From Thermotomaculum hydrothermale (GTDB taxonomy: Bacteria > Acidobacteriota > Holophagae > Thermotomaculales > Thermotomaculaceae), in contig NZ_AP017470.1 in assembly GCF_016592575.1 (NCBI RefSeq), forward strand, positions 2,180,501-2,244,500: a stretch of 64,000 bases of DNA. The letters are read 5' to 3'. Positions 1 through 9,200 of the stretch are shown here, piece by piece. The first letter of the stretch is position 1. Each line of letters begins with the position of its first letter. Position numbers and translations under genes: made by a program. Below the pieces are notes generated by a model, which worked only from the letters and a program-made list of their open reading frames with translations, was not told the DNA's origin and did not search any database.

Positions 1-534
1 TCCATAGGCAAGGAGGGAGATTATCTCTGATTCAGCAAAAACTGTGCATGTTGAGGAAATCTTCAATTCTTTTTTCGCATTGAGGGCTATTTTCCCTATC
101 TCCTCAACAGAGATTTCCATCTTTCCTGCGGTATGCTCTAAAAATCTGCCTGTTCCTGCTGAGCATTTGTCGTTCATTGTAAAGTCAAGAACCCTTCCCT
201 TTTTGTCAATAACAATCACCTTGCTGTCCTGCCCACCTATGTCAACGAGAGTGCCTCCAAATCCAAGAGCATTATATATTCCCTTTGCATGGCAGGTTAT
301 TTCAGTCAGGTTTTCCTTTGCATCTTCCACCAATTTTCTCCCATAGCCTGTTGAAATAATCGGGATGTTTTCTTCCTTTAAATCGCTTTTTACCTTTTCA
401 ATCAACTTCTTTACCTGCTCTTTTATTCTTGGTTTTGTGTTTTCAATGTGTTTGTTGATTATAATCTTTTGCTCATTAATAACCACCAATTTTACAGTGG
501 TTGAACCAACATCAATTCCTATTGCTTTATCCAT
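1..534 (-). CDS. ATP-dependent activator of 2-hydroxyacyl-CoA dehydratase / benzoyl-CoA reductase (HgdC/BcrAD family), 3' end outside window
   Basis: Partial gene: the 178 N-terminal residues are visible and the frame is open to base 1. It has the actin-like ASKHA fold of the BadF/BadG/BcrA/HgdC family. The first phosphate loop is IDVGSTT (residues 7-13), followed by STGYGR (61-66) and VDIGGQDSK (97-105). Cys124 (in [10 protein letters not shown]) and Cys163 are 39 residues apart, the spacing of the two cysteines that hold a [4Fe-4S] cluster between subunits of the HgdC dimer. Family members use ATP hydrolysis to push one low-potential electron into the partner enzyme, which fits the two subunits encoded just upstream. 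The ATG at 534 overlaps the preceding stop by 8 nt and has an AGGAG-type RBS. Family is certain; substrate pathway is not. Confidence 0.93.
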   Translation of the reverse strand, partial: MDKAIGIDVGSTTVKLVVINEQKIIINKHIENTKPRIKEQVKKLIEKVKSDLKEENIPIISTGYGRKLVEDAKENLTEITCHAKGIYNALGFGGTLVDIGGQDSKVIVIDKKGRVLDFTMNDKCSAGTGRFLEHTAGKMEISVEEIGKIALNAKKELKISSTCTVFAESEIISLLAYG

Positions 535-1864
535 TGCTAACTCCTAACATTTCAAAAAATGATTCTATTCTAATTACAGTTTGCTCCTCTGAATAGGCGT
601 TTTCATCATTCTGGTCTGCCTCAAGCAGCATTGCCGGAATGCTAAATTCCTCTATAAGTTTGTTTCTCTGGTCCATCTGTCCCATTGAATAAGGTTTGCA
701 TGAGCGGTCTGAGTGGAGAATAACTCCGTCAAGGTTAAATCTCTTAACCATATCTGCCATTGTTTTAAGCTTATGACCTGCTCCTCTGTTTAAAATTGGT
801 GATAGGTAAACCCTTGCCATTACCTCAAATTCATCTTTGTTTAAATCCATTAACGGAGCAAGTTCTCCCCATGCATAGGTGTATGTTGATATAGGGATGT
901 TTATCCCTTTTTCTGCAAGTTTTAATGCAAGTTCCCTCATTTTAAACCATATGGGAAGATTGTCCCATAAAAGCCTTCTCTTCTCCTTTTTTATTGCACC
1001 AATTCCTGAATTTACTCTAAATTTTACCTCTTTATACATTGTATTGTAAAAGTCAACAGTCTCCCTATCCCCTCTCATTTCAACAATGGGGGCCATAAAT
1101 ACAAATTGGTCAAAAACTGTTAATGGTGATGGCCTCTTTGCACAGAGGTTGAGTATTTCAAGCCATAGCTCGGTTGCATCTTTTGAAAACTTGATTACTT
1201 CTTTTAAATCCTTTTCTTTGAGGCTTTTACCTGCCGCCCTTTCAGCGATAGGGAGGAGTACATTTTTTAATTGCTTTTTTACATAGTCAACCTGGTGGGG
1301 TTCAATATCCCTGTAAACAAAAGGAGTGTCAATTATCACAAGGGGAATGTTTAGGTATTCCTGAAGCATTCTATACCAGTGCAAAACAGTCTGGCATATA
1401 TTTGAGCATGCGACAAGTAAATCAGGTTTTGGAAGTTTGCCTGCAGGGGTTTTCCCTGATAGCAAAGAGCCTATGTCTGTTCTAACATAGGAACATACAT
1501 TTTGTGAAAGCCCCTGTTTTTGTGCTGTTTTTATTAAATCCATCTGCACCCTTCTTGCACCGCATAATGCTGCGTGGTTTTCAGGGTAAATTAGAAAAAA
1601 TCCAAGAGCTTTGAGTATTTCAATAGGTGCTCCTGATGTTACCCATGCCACAGGCTTTACCCCTTCAATATACCTTCCTTTAAAGTAATGGGAAGAGACA
1701 AATTCTTTTGTGTATGCTGTAATTTTCAAAGGAGGATTTAATGGGGAATTTTCTCCTGTTATTTTTTCAATCTTTCTCTCCCCTATCTTTCGCTGTCTTT
1801 TTAGATATGGTTTTCCAATTAGATTTGTCATCAGGTAATATCTTATAAACTTCAACACATTCAT
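527..1864 (-). CDS. 2-hydroxyacyl-CoA dehydratase / benzoyl-CoA reductase family subunit (HgdB/BcrB-like)
   Basis: A 445-residue member of the HgdB/BcrB superfamily, the iron-sulfur component that receives electrons from the activator and reduces an acyl-CoA or other substrate. Visible hallmarks are [15 protein letters not shown] (about 74-88), [11 protein letters not shown] with Cys101, Cys124, the SNICQ segment with Cys153 and Cys157, and a late [10 protein letters not shown] segment. The closest resemblance by eye is to benzoyl-CoA reductase subunit B. A longer open frame runs 49 codons further upstream, but it lies inside the neighbouring gene. The ATG at 1864 makes a 4 nt ATGA overlap with that gene's stop and leaves a normal-length protein, so I prefer it. 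The natural substrate cannot be told: no enoyl-CoA or aromatic pathway genes are present in the window. Confidence 0.9.
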   Translation of the reverse strand: MNVLKFIRYYLMTNLIGKPYLKRQRKIGERKIEKITGENSPLNPPLKITAYTKEFVSSHYFKGRYIEGVKPVAWVTSGAPIEILKALGFFLIYPENHAALCGARRVQMDLIKTAQKQGLSQNVCSYVRTDIGSLLSGKTPAGKLPKPDLLVACSNICQTVLHWYRMLQEYLNIPLVIIDTPFVYRDIEPHQVDYVKKQLKNVLLPIAERAAGKSLKEKDLKEVIKFSKDATELWLEILNLCAKRPSPLTVFDQFVFMAPIVEMRGDRETVDFYNTMYKEVKFRVNSGIGAIKKEKRRLLWDNLPIWFKMRELALKLAEKGINIPISTYTYAWGELAPLMDLNKDEFEVMARVYLSPILNRGAGHKLKTMADMVKRFNLDGVILHSDRSCKPYSMGQMDQRNKLIEEFSIPAMLLEADQNDENAYSEEQTVIRIESFFEMLGVSNG

Positions 1865-2943
1865 TGTAATGTCTCCATAAAAACCTCTAACCTTGTTATT
1901 GCCTGCTGGGATAACTCTTGATTTATATCTGTGTCTATTAGAATTGACTTTATGCCATTTTCCCTTAATCTTTTTCTTATGTGTGGGATGTAAAAGTATT
2001 CCTGTTCGCAAAAGGTTACAATGTAAAATATTACTCCCTTTGCGTTTGTTTTTTTTGCAATTTCAAGCAATCTCTTTACCCTGAAATCAACACTATCCCC
2101 CCTTGAAGGGTCAGGTGGGGAGTTTATTATAGATTTTGCAAGCCTGTTAAAAGGGTTATTTCCCTCTGAGGGGGGGTAAAGCCTTCTTCCTGTTATAGCA
2201 AGGTCATCTCCGGCAACAATGCCGTTCTTTTGATTTATTACCTTAAAGATTTCCATAGGTTCAGCCAAAAGCCCGGATATAATTACTGGTGTCTTTTCTA
2301 TTTTTGAATCTTTTTTGTACATTAAATAAATGTCTTTTGCAATTTCAATAAACTCTTCAGCTGGGAGGTATTCTTTTGTTCTTATTAGTGAGTAGAATTT
2401 GTAATCATCTATGTCAAGGTAAAGCCTCTGGTCTAAAAGTTTTTTAAGGACAAGATTTGCCTTTTCCTCAATTTCAATGTGTTTTTTTAGTTCTTTGTAA
2501 GACGGTTTTTGCCCTGTCAATTCTGAAAGCATATTGTAAATCTTTTCTATCTCTTTTGTGATGAAGTCAATATCAACACTCCTTCTCCCCCTTGGGGTGT
2601 AAAATGTAAAAACCTTTTGTTTTGGTTTGACAAAATCAAGAAAGATGCTTCCTAACCCCTGCAACGAATCGCAAGTATGAGGTATGAGGAACATATCACA
2701 AATATCCAGATTCTTTTTTAAATGATAGGTTAAAATAGAGTGGACGACTGAACAAATGTATGTCTGAATATGTGCCTTACTTTCAAGGGTATTTAGTTTG
2801 GGAGGTCCCCATATTTCGACTGGCAGGATATTAAAAGCCCTGAAAATTGCTTTTGGGTAATGATAGGGTGCAACCCCGATGATTTTTCCACCTTTTGCTT
2901 TAAATTTTTGTATGGTTTCTATCCTTCCTTGTACTTTTAGCAT
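1861..2943 (-). CDS. 2-hydroxyacyl-CoA dehydratase / benzoyl-CoA reductase family subunit (HgdA/BcrC-like)
   Basis: A 360-residue paralogue of the downstream subunit and first gene of the three-gene unit subunit-subunit-activator. Likely cluster ligands are Cys64 (TYICS), Cys82 (DICD) and Cys91 (PHTCDS), plus a late VTFCEQEY motif typical of the family. It probably forms a heterodimer with the next product. An AAGGAGGTT ribosome binding site sits just before the ATG at 2943, and a sigma-70 promoter lies about 25 nt further upstream. The pair could be a 2-hydroxyacyl-CoA dehydratase, a benzoyl-CoA reductase-like enzyme or one of the uncharacterised relatives such as double-cubane cluster proteins. 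The sequence does not decide between these. Confidence 0.88.
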   Translation of the reverse strand: MLKVQGRIETIQKFKAKGGKIIGVAPYHYPKAIFRAFNILPVEIWGPPKLNTLESKAHIQTYICSVVHSILTYHLKKNLDICDMFLIPHTCDSLQGLGSIFLDFVKPKQKVFTFYTPRGRRSVDIDFITKEIEKIYNMLSELTGQKPSYKELKKHIEIEEKANLVLKKLLDQRLYLDIDDYKFYSLIRTKEYLPAEEFIEIAKDIYLMYKKDSKIEKTPVIISGLLAEPMEIFKVINQKNGIVAGDDLAITGRRLYPPSEGNNPFNRLAKSIINSPPDPSRGDSVDFRVKRLLEIAKKTNAKGVIFYIVTFCEQEYFYIPHIRKRLRENGIKSILIDTDINQELSQQAITRLEVFMETLQ

Positions 2944-2966
2944 TTAACCTCCTTATTTAATTGATT

Positions 2967-2996
2967 ATTATAGCAATTAGTTACTAAAATTTTCAA
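2967..2996 (-). promoter_or_regulatory. sigma-70 type promoter for the dehydratase/reductase operon
   Basis: Read on the minus strand, TTGAAA (2996-2991) and TATAAT (2972-2967) are separated by 18 nt. Transcription would start near 2960, 17 nt upstream of the ATG at 2943, with AAGGAGGTT between them. Confidence 0.6.
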
Positions 2997-3060
2997 TTTT
3001 TTAACCTTTTGTTTTATTTAAATGTTAGCCTGGGTTAAAATATTCAAGACAGGAGGATAG

Positions 3061-3645
3061 ATGATTAAAAAGTGGAAAGAAAGAATAAGAAGGGCTGCTG
3101 ATTCTGAGTACGCATTAGTTTTTTTGTGCCTCACCTCATTTGCTGAAAGTTCTTTTTTTATAATACCGCCTGATTCTCTTTTAACTCCAATGTGTCTCTT
3201 TGACCCAAAGAAGTGGAAAAAATTTGCGTTTTTTACAACAATTTTTTCTGTTTTAGGTGGGGTTTTTGGATATGGGATTGGTATGTTTCTATTTAACGAA
3301 GTTGCAAAGCCGATAATCAATTTTTACCACCTGTGGGATAAATTTCAGTATGTTGAGCATCTTTACAGAAGTTACGATTTCCTTGTGGTTTTTGTGGCAG
3401 GATTAACCCCTCTTCCCTACAAGGTTTTTACCATTGCTGCTGGAGTTTTTAAAATGAATTTATTGGGCTTTGTTTTTGCATCTTTATTTGGGAGAGGGAT
3501 AAGGTTTTATATTGAGGCTTTTCTTGTTGCAAAATTTGGTGAAGAGGCATTGGAGTTTTTGGAGAAACACTTTGTTTTTGCCACTATTGTAATTGCTCTC
3601 GTAGTGGTTGCGGGAGTTTTAGTTTATTCCCTTTTCCTGAGGTAG
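3061..3645 (+). CDS. YqaA/DedA-family membrane protein
   Basis: A 194-residue integral membrane protein resembling the YqaA branch of the DedA/SNARE-associated superfamily. Features are the N-terminal FAESSFFIIPPDSLL segment, a GYGIGMFLF helix, and the VAGLTPLPYKVFTIAAGVF segment with the characteristic Pro and Lys of the re-entrant region. About five hydrophobic segments are visible, the last at residues 170-192. DedA proteins are thought to move lipid carriers or phospholipids across the inner membrane; the YqaA branch has no settled substrate. The ATG at 3061 has an AGGAGG site a few bases upstream. The acylphosphatase gene follows after 3 nt, so the two are probably co-transcribed. Confidence 0.87.
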   Translation: MIKKWKERIRRAADSEYALVFLCLTSFAESSFFIIPPDSLLTPMCLFDPKKWKKFAFFTTIFSVLGGVFGYGIGMFLFNEVAKPIINFYHLWDKFQYVEHLYRSYDFLVVFVAGLTPLPYKVFTIAAGVFKMNLLGFVFASLFGRGIRFYIEAFLVAKFGEEALEFLEKHFVFATIVIALVVVAGVLVYSLFLR

Positions 3646-3648
3646 TTT

Positions 3649-3918
3649 ATGAAACGCTATTTAGTCAGGGTTTACGGAATTGTCCCGGGGGTAGGTTTCA
3701 GGTATTTTACCCTGTCTAAAGCAAAGCTGTTAGGGATAAATGGCTTTGTAAAAAACCTACCTGACGGAAGTGTTTTTGTGGACTGTGAAGGGGATGATGA
3801 GAATTTAAGAATTTTCCTTGACTATTTGAGAGAAGGCCCTCATTTTGCTCTTGTGGAAAGGATTGAAATACAGGAAGAAGCACCAGAAGGGTATATTGAC
3901 TTTGAAATAAAAAGATAA
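3649..3918 (+). CDS. acyP: acylphosphatase
   Basis: An 89-residue protein, the usual size for acylphosphatase, which hydrolyses acyl phosphates such as acetyl phosphate or 1,3-bisphosphoglycerate. The signature VPGVGFRYF (residues 13-21) supplies the phosphate-binding loop and catalytic Arg. GFVKNLPDGSV (32-42) carries the catalytic Asn of the second signature. The usual Gln in V-Q-G-V is Pro here, a conservative change outside the catalytic pair. The start is fixed by the 3 nt distance from the upstream stop. Cytoplasmic. No terminator is evident downstream. Confidence 0.93.
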   Translation: MKRYLVRVYGIVPGVGFRYFTLSKAKLLGINGFVKNLPDGSVFVDCEGDDENLRIFLDYLREGPHFALVERIEIQEEAPEGYIDFEIKR

Positions 3919-3995
3919 CTGACAAAATTTGTCGTTCGTCCTCTGTTTTTTATGTAGATTTTACACAATTTTTTTTAAAAATCCCGTTTAAATCA

Positions 3996-4012
3996 GGCAT
4001 GGATATTGCAGT
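3996..4012 (+). promoter_or_regulatory. sigma-54 (RpoN) promoter of the minor pilin operon
   Basis: The sequence AGGCATGGATATTGCA has the invariant GG (3998-3999) and GC (4010-4011) separated by exactly 10 nt, with GGCA at -24 and TTGCA at -12. It matches the consensus TGGCACG-N4-TTGCA at most informative positions. Transcription would start near 4023, giving a leader of about 27 nt that contains a small hairpin (4022-4034) and a G-rich RBS before the ATG at 4050. RpoN control of type IV pilus genes is well known in other bacteria. No RpoN activator gene is in the window. Confidence 0.65.
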
Positions 4013-4049
4013 TAAATAAAGAGACTAAAAGTCTATTTAAGGGGGGACA

Positions 4050-4442
4050 ATGAAAAGTAACAGAGGCTTTTCAATGATTGAGCTAATGATTGCAGCTGCA
4101 ATCTTTGCTTTTGCTATGCTTGCAATTGCAGGTATGTCTTACACTTCAGTTTACCTTGTTAGTTCATCAAATTCAAGGTTTACCGCAACCACCCTTGCTT
4201 CAAGTGTTATAGAGCAGGCAAGGAACCATGGACAGGCCTGGGCAAGTTCTCTTGACGGAGATGTAAAATACTTTGACGAAGTAGGAAACGAGATTGATAG
4301 CCAGGGAGGCCAGATGGGTGTTGTTTTTAGAAGAACTATAACAACCCAGACTCTTGGAACAGGGACTTTAATGAAAGTAAAGGTTACCTGGACAGAAAGA
4401 GGGGAGGTAAAAAATGTTATCCAGAGCGCAATTATTTACTAA
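4050..4442 (+). CDS. type IV pilus minor pilin, PilV-like prepilin
   Basis: A 130-residue prepilin. The leader MKSNRG ends in the prepilin-peptidase site, with cleavage after Gly6, followed by FSMIELMIAAAIFAFAMLA, which has Phe at +1 and the conserved Glu at +5. That hydrophobic helix anchors the subunit in the membrane and in the pilus core. Size, first place in the cluster and the following PilW, PilX and PilY1 homologues point to PilV. Minor pilins prime pilus assembly and sit with PilY1 at the tip. It overlaps the next gene by 29 nt, implying translational coupling. Confidence 0.86.
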   Translation: MKSNRGFSMIELMIAAAIFAFAMLAIAGMSYTSVYLVSSSNSRFTATTLASSVIEQARNHGQAWASSLDGDVKYFDEVGNEIDSQGGQMGVVFRRTITTQTLGTGTLMKVKVTWTERGEVKNVIQSAIIY

Positions 4443-5526
4443 TAAAAAGGGGTTTACCCTTGTTGAATTGATGGTGGGAATGGTTGTTGCAGTTATAGTT
4501 ATGGGTATGACTTACGCAATTTTTACCTCACAGTTAAAACTTACAAAAACAGAGATGAGTATTAATGATTTGCAATTAAACACTCAAACTGCTTTAAGGT
4601 ATCTTTCCAAAAAGATGAGAAACCTTGGGTTTGGAGTTACCACTAAACTTCCTGTTCCTTCCGTTATATGGTATGACGGAGACGAAGGAGCTTCCTCAAG
4701 TGGAGGAGGTGGCCAGGGAGGAGGCCCTGGTGGTACAAGTGGAGGGATAGCAGAGCTATCTATCTGGCCAACTGATAATCTTGCGTATTCTGATATGGTT
4801 GCTTTTTATTCATCAGATGTGCCAAGTGAAATCAAGGTTGTAACTTATCATCCGCATTCTCAGGTTGCTTTTTTAAAAGAGCCTAACATCTTAAGTGAAG
4901 GGGTTGAGCATGGCCATACTGACAAATATATAGGTCAGCTTTTGATGTTTTACGATGATGTAAATCAAACATTTGAGATTGTAAAAATAACAAATGTTGT
5001 GGCAGGAACCCATGGTGGAGTTGAAACCCAGGTTGTATTTAACCCTGGTTGGGGAGGCAATTCAAATCAGGGATTACCTTTTATCCCAACAAGTGCTGTT
5101 TATTTAGGCGATTATAATATGATGTATGTTGACAATAATAATATTTTAAGGGTTATTGAGGGGAATCAGAATATTCCATTAATGACAAATGTTCTTTCTT
5201 TACAGGTTGCCATGGGTGTTGATACGGATGGAGATAATGTTGTGGATAGCTGGACTTTTAATGAAAGCGATTTAAGTTCTCTTTACGAAGTAAAGGCAAT
5301 GAAAATATATATAGTAACAGCTACAACAACAGAGCAAAAGGGTGTTTCTATGAGTGTTATGGATAAAATAAATCAGCTTGACCAGAATTCAAACGGATTG
5401 TGGAGTAGGGAAGTTGATTGGAGCACTGTGATAAATGATTTTCAGCAGGTTCATGGCTCTGCCCCCGGTGTTCCGAGGGTTTATTCTTTCGGCTGCCAGT
5501 TAAGAAATGTTTATACCTGTAATTGA
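4414..5526 (+). CDS. type IV pilus minor pilin, PilW-like prepilin
   Basis: A 370-residue prepilin whose 13-residue leader ends in NKKG, followed by FTLVELMVGMVVAVIVMGM with the conserved Glu5. The ATG at 4414 lies inside the end of the previous gene and has GGAGG seven bases upstream. Length, position and the C-terminal domain fit PilW. A Gly/Ser-rich stretch at about residues 90-112 (bases 4681-4750) is probably a flexible surface loop. It is likely a minor tip-complex pilin acting with the PilV-, PilX-like and PilY1 proteins. Confidence 0.85.
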   Translation: MLSRAQLFTNKKGFTLVELMVGMVVAVIVMGMTYAIFTSQLKLTKTEMSINDLQLNTQTALRYLSKKMRNLGFGVTTKLPVPSVIWYDGDEGASSSGGGGQGGGPGGTSGGIAELSIWPTDNLAYSDMVAFYSSDVPSEIKVVTYHPHSQVAFLKEPNILSEGVEHGHTDKYIGQLLMFYDDVNQTFEIVKITNVVAGTHGGVETQVVFNPGWGGNSNQGLPFIPTSAVYLGDYNMMYVDNNNILRVIEGNQNIPLMTNVLSLQVAMGVDTDGDNVVDSWTFNESDLSSLYEVKAMKIYIVTATTTEQKGVSMSVMDKINQLDQNSNGLWSREVDWSTVINDFQQVHGSAPGVPRVYSFGCQLRNVYTCN

Positions 5527-5536
5527 GGGGGGTGTT

Positions 5537-6259
5537 ATGTATAGAGAAAAAGGGGCTGCAACCCTTACAGCAACAATTATAATTTTGATGTTATTAAGTG
5601 TTTTAGGTATAACTTTGTTGTATCTTTCAAAGTCAAGTTTAAAAATAGCTACCAGTTTTGAGAAGAATGAGCAGGCTTTCAATGTTGCAGAATCAGGGCT
5701 TGAGAATATAGTAAGAACAAGGTTAAGTACATACAATGACCTTATAACTTACCTTTTTTACAATCCCTCTGATTTAGACTCTTTGCCTGATCCGAGGTTT
5801 GCAGATTTTGATGCCCTTATTAATGGCCAGGGGGCAAACGGATCTCTTTACTCAGCCTATTACTCACATTTTCCTTTTCTCAAAGGCTCATATGTTGTTG
5901 ATGGTGGAAATCCTTCAGATTCAAGTGATGATGTTGTTGGTGAGTATTATATCAGGATTATTGATAATGATATTTTTATTAACGAAGATGGAGATTTGTT
6001 TAAGAATCAGCTTGAAGATGAGGATGGTGACCCTTCTAACGGTGTGGTACTTGCCAATATGCGAATAGACAGAGATAGAAATTTCTTTGTCCAGGGAAGG
6101 GGTATTATACGCCAGGGAACGAGAATTTTGGGAACAAAATTGATCACCATCAGGATTTGTGCTATTGAACAGGCATCAGGGACGCAAAAAGGCGGTTCTG
6201 CGGCTAATGCTAATGTGGCTAAAAGATTTTGTATACAATCAAATTTTATTCCACAATAA
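5537..6259 (+). CDS. PilX-like pilus assembly protein
   Basis: A 240-residue protein beginning MYREKGAATLTATIIILML, which has the short positively charged leader, Gly6 and Ala at +1 that are typical of PilX rather than of classical pilins. No Glu5 is present, as in other PilX proteins. The family motif NVAESGLENI follows at about residues 45-54. The remainder is rich in Asp and Gly. I chose the ATG at 5537 because GAGGGGGG lies immediately upstream; an ATG at 5507 would overlap the previous gene and lacks this site. It lies between the PilW-like and PilY1 genes, the usual order of this cluster. Confidence 0.82.
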   Translation: MYREKGAATLTATIIILMLLSVLGITLLYLSKSSLKIATSFEKNEQAFNVAESGLENIVRTRLSTYNDLITYLFYNPSDLDSLPDPRFADFDALINGQGANGSLYSAYYSHFPFLKGSYVVDGGNPSDSSDDVVGEYYIRIIDNDIFINEDGDLFKNQLEDEDGDPSNGVVLANMRIDRDRNFFVQGRGIIRQGTRILGTKLITIRICAIEQASGTQKGGSAANANVAKRFCIQSNFIPQ

Positions 6260-6270
6260 AGGGGGATTTT

Positions 6271-9200
6271 ATGAGGAGGGTAATAAATTCAGCAATTTTG
6301 TGCTTGCTAATGATAACCTTTGCTTTTTCAGGTTATGCAGCCTGCACCAGAAAGGTTTTTGACCCGCTTGAACCAATAAACAAAACAGTACCACCAAATA
6401 TTCTGGTAGTTGTGGATAATTCAGGTTCGATGGCATGGGATACAAGAAATCTGTATTTATATGATTACAGAACTAATACTTATGTGTGGTATGGTGATTA
6501 TGCACCTGCTACTGGTGATTATTACCATTATAGCCTGGATTATCAGAAGTATTATTCAAGGATTAGAAGGGTTCAACCATATGAGAGGTTTGACTACAGT
6601 ACACCGGCCGGTTTAACTCGTATTTCAACAGGTAATTATGCCAAGGTGGGAGAGATCCAGATTCCTGATAGTGGGAAAGTAGATTACGCAGGGTTTGCTG
6701 TTGATGTCTGGGTTCCATATGATGTGTATCGTAACAGAACTAAAGCAAATATTTCTATTAAGCTTGAACACGAAGGAATTGAGACAGAAATTAAGCCTAC
6801 AAATCAGTGGTTTGCCTACAGATATTCAGATGGTTACGCTGGTTCACGGGATAGGAAGATAATTAACGGAAGGTATTATTACAGGTTGAGGGTTCAGTAT
6901 GCATTCCCTCAATTTTACGGACAGGATAAGGCGGGTGTATGGAAGTTGTATTTAAAAACCTCTTATACAACTTACAGGTTGTATTATGAGAGGTTTGGAT
7001 TGGCTTTCAATATATATGTTTCAAAAATGACAGCTTTGAAAACAGTTCTTAAAAGAATTTTTGAGGCAAATCCCGAAGTAAGGTTTGCCCTTGGCACCTA
7101 TAAAGCAAGAGCCAGTTATACAACTGTTTGGGATGCTGATGGCTTAAAAAGAAGTTCTTACTACTGGTATGTTACTTCCTCAAATCCCGGCCTTTCTGTC
7201 TGGGAAGACTGGCCTTCTGATGGGATTGATACCCAGAGTAACAGGCAGTCTCTAATTGAATGGATTGATTTAAAGGATGCAAATCACGATGAAACAGTCA
7301 ACGGTAGTTTGAGAAAAGAGATATTTGCAAGGGGATATACTCCTATACAATCTTGTATGAGAAATGTAAGAAGTTTTCTTAACTACAAATATTCTCAGGA
7401 TAGTTATCAGGCATGCAGAAACTATGCGGTTGTTTTTATGACTGACGGTGAGTGCACAGAGAGAGGGTGTAGCAATACCACAATTAGAAACACTATTGCA
7501 TCTATTTACAGAGATCATATTATTCAGGTTGGTACTTCAAGCAGAGGGACAAAAACATATGTAATAGGGTTATCTTTAAAAGAGGAAGATAGGCAATGGC
7601 TTGATGATTGGGCTGATGCTGGAGATGATGGGGATTATAGAAATAATTCTGCCCACGCTTATATGCCTCAAAATTCAGAAGAACTAATGGAGGCTTTTTC
7701 AGATGCAGTACACTCTGCCTCTGCACAGGAAGTTGTTATTAATTCAGATGTTATTTTTGGAACGATAAACCCGGATAAAGCACCTGCTGGGACAATCTTT
7801 CATGCAGATACTTTTACAACCCCTTCAGGGGCGACCTATGAAGGTAAATATCCTGCACTGGAAGCAAATATCATGTATACAACAAAGATATTTTATCCAT
7901 CATGGGAAGGGGATTTAATTGCATATATGCCAATGTATAGAAGTGCAAGTGATCACAAACTTTACTACTTCCCTCAAATCTACGATTCTTCGACCGGTAC
8001 ATATAAACCAGATTATCCGAAAATATGGAGTGCAAGGGAAGAACTTTCAAAAGTTTTAAATGGCTATGATGATAATGGTAATCATGTGCCGGGTATTCGT
8101 GATGCTTTAGGAATGACAGGGTATACCACAACGGAAGATGACAGTATTCCGTGGAGAAATATTAAATTAGTGGTTCCTAATGGTGCATATCCTAATTTTA
8201 CAATGATTAACCTAAACCAATTTGTATATGACTCTACCAATCAAAAATGGGTGCCTTCGCCAACTCTTGTCTCTCAGGTTGCAGATGCTGTTTATCCAGG
8301 GGATTCAAATGCTATTGGTAAAGCTGCAAAGTTAATCCATTTTGTTCAGACGAGAATGCTGGGAGATATAACATATTCTTCACCTTCTACAATTTTTGAA
8401 CCTGAAATGGGGTTTGAGGATTGGAGAGATAGTTACCTAAAATACAAAATTGTAGCAAGGCATTTGAGAACTCCTGTTGTGGTTGTTGGAGCAAATGACG
8501 GTATGCTTCACGGCTTTAATGCTTATACTGGAAAAGAAGAATGGGCAGTTATCCCATGGGGTGTAATAGAAAGCTTAAAGCAAATGGTTGACAATTACGA
8601 CCCTGAAAATAATCCATCAGGGCAGGTTGATGTGACAAACCAGGATTCTCTTGGAAGAAACATGCATATATATGGAATTGCTTCCTCACCTAAAATAGTT
8701 GATATTGGCAACCTTGATGATGATAATCCTGACAATGATGAATGGCGCACAGTTTTAGTATGTGGTCTTGGAGGAGGAGGTAACTCTTACTTCTGCCTTG
8801 ATGTTACAAACCCATTAAATCCTCAAATTAGATGGGATACATCTACAAATTCTGATTTTGATGATTTAGGAGAAACCTGGGCTTATCCTGCAATGTGGCT
8901 TACTAAAATGGGGAATGATTATTACAATGTAGGATTCTTTACCTCTGGGTACAGCACCGACAATAGCAAAGGGAAAGAGCTGTATGTAATGAATATAGCT
9001 ACTGGAGATTTAATTACTAAAAAATCAATTTTATCCGGGCGCAATGATGACTTCCTGTTTGCTGCTCCTGCTGGAATTCTTAATCCTGATGCAAGGTTTA
9101 TTAAGGGTGTTTATGTTGGCTCAACCCATGGGGAATTGTTTAGATACGACTTAATGGCTGATGATGTATGCGAGGTTTTTGACACAAATAACGGCTATGC

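Noticed and set aside
1865-2011. N-terminal extension of the BcrB-like subunit by 49 codons
   Set aside because: It lies wholly inside the upstream subunit gene in another frame, is highly basic, and the ATG at 1864 has the 4 nt overlap typical here.
3920-3935. GACAAAATTTGTC as a terminator after the acylphosphatase gene
   Set aside because: The stem is short and AT-rich with a one-base loop and no T tract.
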